The notes under the pieces are model-generated. The model saw only the letters and a program-made list of their open reading frames with translations, did no database searches and had not been told where the DNA came from. Positions 62,424 to 64,000 of a stretch of DNA of 64,000 nt are shown in pieces. The stretch lies in NCBI GenBank assembly GCA_026224875.1, contig JAMFRU010000051.1:18592-82591 (forward strand), given 5' to 3'. The position numbers and the translations under genes were made by a program. The stretch comes from Acidocella sp. (lineage in GTDB: Bacteria > Pseudomonadota > Alphaproteobacteria > Acetobacterales > Acetobacteraceae). Numbering within the stretch: the first letter of the stretch is position 1; every line of letters begins with the position of its first letter.

Positions 62424-63844
62424 CAGGCGGAGGTCGTCCTGAACCCGGCCACGCCGCGCTCGATTTCCGTTACATGCTTGGGCGCGAAAAAGCTCGCGTC
62501 GGTCAACCCGCAGCTATGGGCGATAATCTCGACCTCTTCGCGCATCTTCTGCGCATAGCGCGCCACGCGCACGGCTTTATCGGCCGGGTCCAGCCCTTTG
62601 ATCAGCTTTGGGTCCACCGAAGTCACGCCCGTGGGGCAGCGCCCGCTGCCGCATTTCATCGCCTGAATACAGCCCAGCGAAAACATGAAGCCGCGCGCCG
62701 AGGAGATAAAATCCGCCCCCATGCACAACGCCCATGCCACTTTGTCCGGCGTTACCAATTTACCCGAGGCGACAATGCGGATGCGCTTATGCAGCCCATG
62801 CTCATAGCGCATCGCCGTCACATACGGCAGCGCCTGGGTAATCGGCAGGCCAACATAATCGGCTAGCGATTCAGGGGCCGCCCCCGTGCCACCCTCGCCG
62901 CCATCAATCTGGATATAATCCGGGCAATGCGCGGGATTTTCGGTGCAATCGTGAAACCACTCATCGAGAAACCCGGGGTCGCCCAGCACGAATTTCACGC
63001 CCACCGGCTTGCCGGTAATCTCCCGCACATGGGCGATAAACTCACCCAGCTCCTGCAAATTACCAATATCCTTATGCCTGTTCGGCGAAATGGACGGCAT
63101 GCCCACCGGAATACCGCGGATCGCCGCAATCTCCTGCGTCACCTTATTGCCCGGCAGTATCCCGCCCTTGCCCGGCTTCGCCCCCTGCGCCAGCTTCACC
63201 TCGAACATTTTCACCTGCGGCAAAGCGGCAATTTCACGCAACCGGTCATCGGATAAATTCCCGTCAGCATCCCGCACACCGTACTTCGCCGTGCCGATCT
63301 GCATCACGATATCCGCGTCGCCCTCCAGGTGAAACCGCGACAGCCCACCCTCGCCGGTGCTCATATACACCCCGCCCATCTTCGCCCCACGCGACAGCGA
63401 GCTGACAGCGGCATGGCTCAACGCGCCATAGGACATCCCCGAGATGTTGAAAAAACTCTGCGCCAGATACGGCTGACGGCACGCACCAGGCCCTTCGGCA
63501 ATGCCGATCTGCTTGCCCGGATAGGCCTTCTTCTCCTCGTCCAAAATAGGGAAAGTAGCATTGCGGAACACAAAACTCGGCACCGCCTCGGAGCCAAAGG
63601 AAATAAGGTTAGAAACCCCCTTGGCCGAGCGATACACCCAGCTGCGCTCCATCCGGTTGAACGGCCGCTCCGCCCAATCCGGCAAATACTGATACTGGCG
63701 CATATACTCGCCCCAGGTCTCGGCAAAGTACCGCACATGGCCAAGCACAGGAAAATTCCGCAAAATCGTATGCTGGGTCTGCCGAACATCGTGCAAATAA
63801 ACCAGCGCCAAACCAATAATGACAATGACAGCGAAAACCAGCAT
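62423..63844 (-). CDS. FMN-binding glutamate synthase family protein
   Basis: A 473-aa protein with an N-terminal membrane helix (MLVFAVIVIIGLALVYLHDV) and a glutamate-synthase-type FMN barrel. It shows FNISGMSYGALSHAAVSSLSRGA, EGGLSRFHLEG, AQGAKPGKGGILPGNKVT, IQIDGGEGGTGAAPESLADY, and the cysteine-containing segment C-G-S-G-R-C-P-T-G of the iron-sulfur site. It resembles the stand-alone GltB-like domain proteins widespread in bacteria, whose substrate is not settled. ATG 63844 follows GAGGGGG; the open frame extends 24 codons upstream. Its stop overlaps the GT-C-like gene, which is an unusual partner. Confidence 0.92.
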   Translation of the reverse strand: MLVFAVIVIIGLALVYLHDVRQTQHTILRNFPVLGHVRYFAETWGEYMRQYQYLPDWAERPFNRMERSWVYRSAKGVSNLISFGSEAVPSFVFRNATFPILDEEKKAYPGKQIGIAEGPGACRQPYLAQSFFNISGMSYGALSHAAVSSLSRGAKMGGVYMSTGEGGLSRFHLEGDADIVMQIGTAKYGVRDADGNLSDDRLREIAALPQVKMFEVKLAQGAKPGKGGILPGNKVTQEIAAIRGIPVGMPSISPNRHKDIGNLQELGEFIAHVREITGKPVGVKFVLGDPGFLDEWFHDCTENPAHCPDYIQIDGGEGGTGAAPESLADYVGLPITQALPYVTAMRYEHGLHKRIRIVASGKLVTPDKVAWALCMGADFISSARGFMFSLGCIQAMKCGSGRCPTGVTSVDPKLIKGLDPADKAVRVARYAQKMREEVEIIAHSCGLTDASFFAPKHVTEIERGVAGFRTTSA

Positions 63845-63918
63845 GGTGACCCCCTCGCGTTTGCCCGGGTATCTACGCCGTCCCGCGCCGCACGGCCAGG
63901 GGCGGGGTGTTTCCACGG

Positions 63919-64000
63919 AAAAGGCGGGGGCTCCGCCCGTCGTGCGAATGCACGCCTCCCGGCGTGACGACCCCGCTGGGGCCTGAGGCCCCAGACCCCC
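63919..64000. repeat. GC-rich palindromic repeat, partial copy at window edge
   Basis: GGCTCCGCCC at the left and GACCCCGCTGGGGCCTGAGG (63968-63987) followed by CCCCAGACCCC match the outer arm of the giant palindrome at 28.9 kb, with about 30 bp inserted between the two blocks. The inserted stretch contains the hairpin ACGCC-TCCC-GGCGT. The other arm would lie beyond the window. Confidence 0.8.

Overview
The window is a GC-rich bacterial chromosome segment from an alphaproteobacterium, most likely Rhodospirillales/Acetobacteraceae. This placement is inferred from gene content and base composition: squalene-hopene cyclase, fused ManC, lpxB, an ArsR-methyltransferase beside metF, OprB porin, DyP peroxidase, and GC-rich intergenic palindromes. 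No rRNA or tRNA gene and no intact IS or phage gene was seen.

Region 1 (1-19.9 kb) is a dense catabolic gene cluster. On the left, minus strand, are a 67-aa ORF, a hydantoinase/oxoprolinase-type B subunit and the N-terminal part of its A subunit (cut by the window edge). On the plus strand follow a Rieske ferredoxin, an AraC regulator, a SnoaL-like protein, a CrtC/DUF7064-like protein, a chloramphenicol-phosphotransferase-like P-loop kinase, an SDR, a cytochrome P450, a second SDR and a 2Fe-2S ferredoxin. After a minus-strand VOC protein come an amidohydrolase, a Rieske oxygenase alpha subunit, a 33-aa coupled ORF, a fused indolepyruvate-type 2-oxoacid:ferredoxin oxidoreductase, an FAD dehydrogenase and a third SDR. 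Together they look like an aerobic pathway for an unidentified cyclic substrate (terpenoid, steroid or aromatic), with its own electron carriers.

Region 2 (20-28.9 kb) holds a valine-catabolism-like set (3-hydroxyisobutyrate dehydrogenase, acyl-CoA dehydrogenase, alpha/beta hydrolase) facing an IclR regulator. Two TetR genes follow; the second is divergent from an SDR-EmrA-EmrB efflux operon with operator-like repeats between them.

Region 3 (29-36.7 kb) looks like an iron locus: NHL-type exported beta-propeller, Tat-exported DyP (EfeB-like) peroxidase, OprB porin, and an FbpABC ferric ABC transporter. Fur-box-like palindromes lie upstream of both transcription units.

Region 4 (36.7-50 kb) has a TPP riboswitch with thiC, then metF with an ArsR-methyltransferase regulator carrying a perfect 16-bp palindrome at its start. 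Squalene-hopene cyclase, a TPR-glycosyltransferase, ManC, an aldo/keto reductase, a tyrosine-phosphatase-like protein and PPK2 follow.

Region 5 (50-64 kb) has hisI, an orphan triheme cytochrome c, a coupled GNAT/nitrilase pair, lpxB, two small membrane proteins, and divergent tyrS/anmK. It ends with a tightly overlapping minus-strand operon: FMN glutamate-synthase-like protein, GT-C-like membrane protein and two GT87-like paralogs.

Two families of palindromic intergenic repeats punctuate the window, mostly at gene 3' ends and between convergent genes. The three-hairpin family (four copies) shows compensatory changes between stem arms, which argues for selection on structure.
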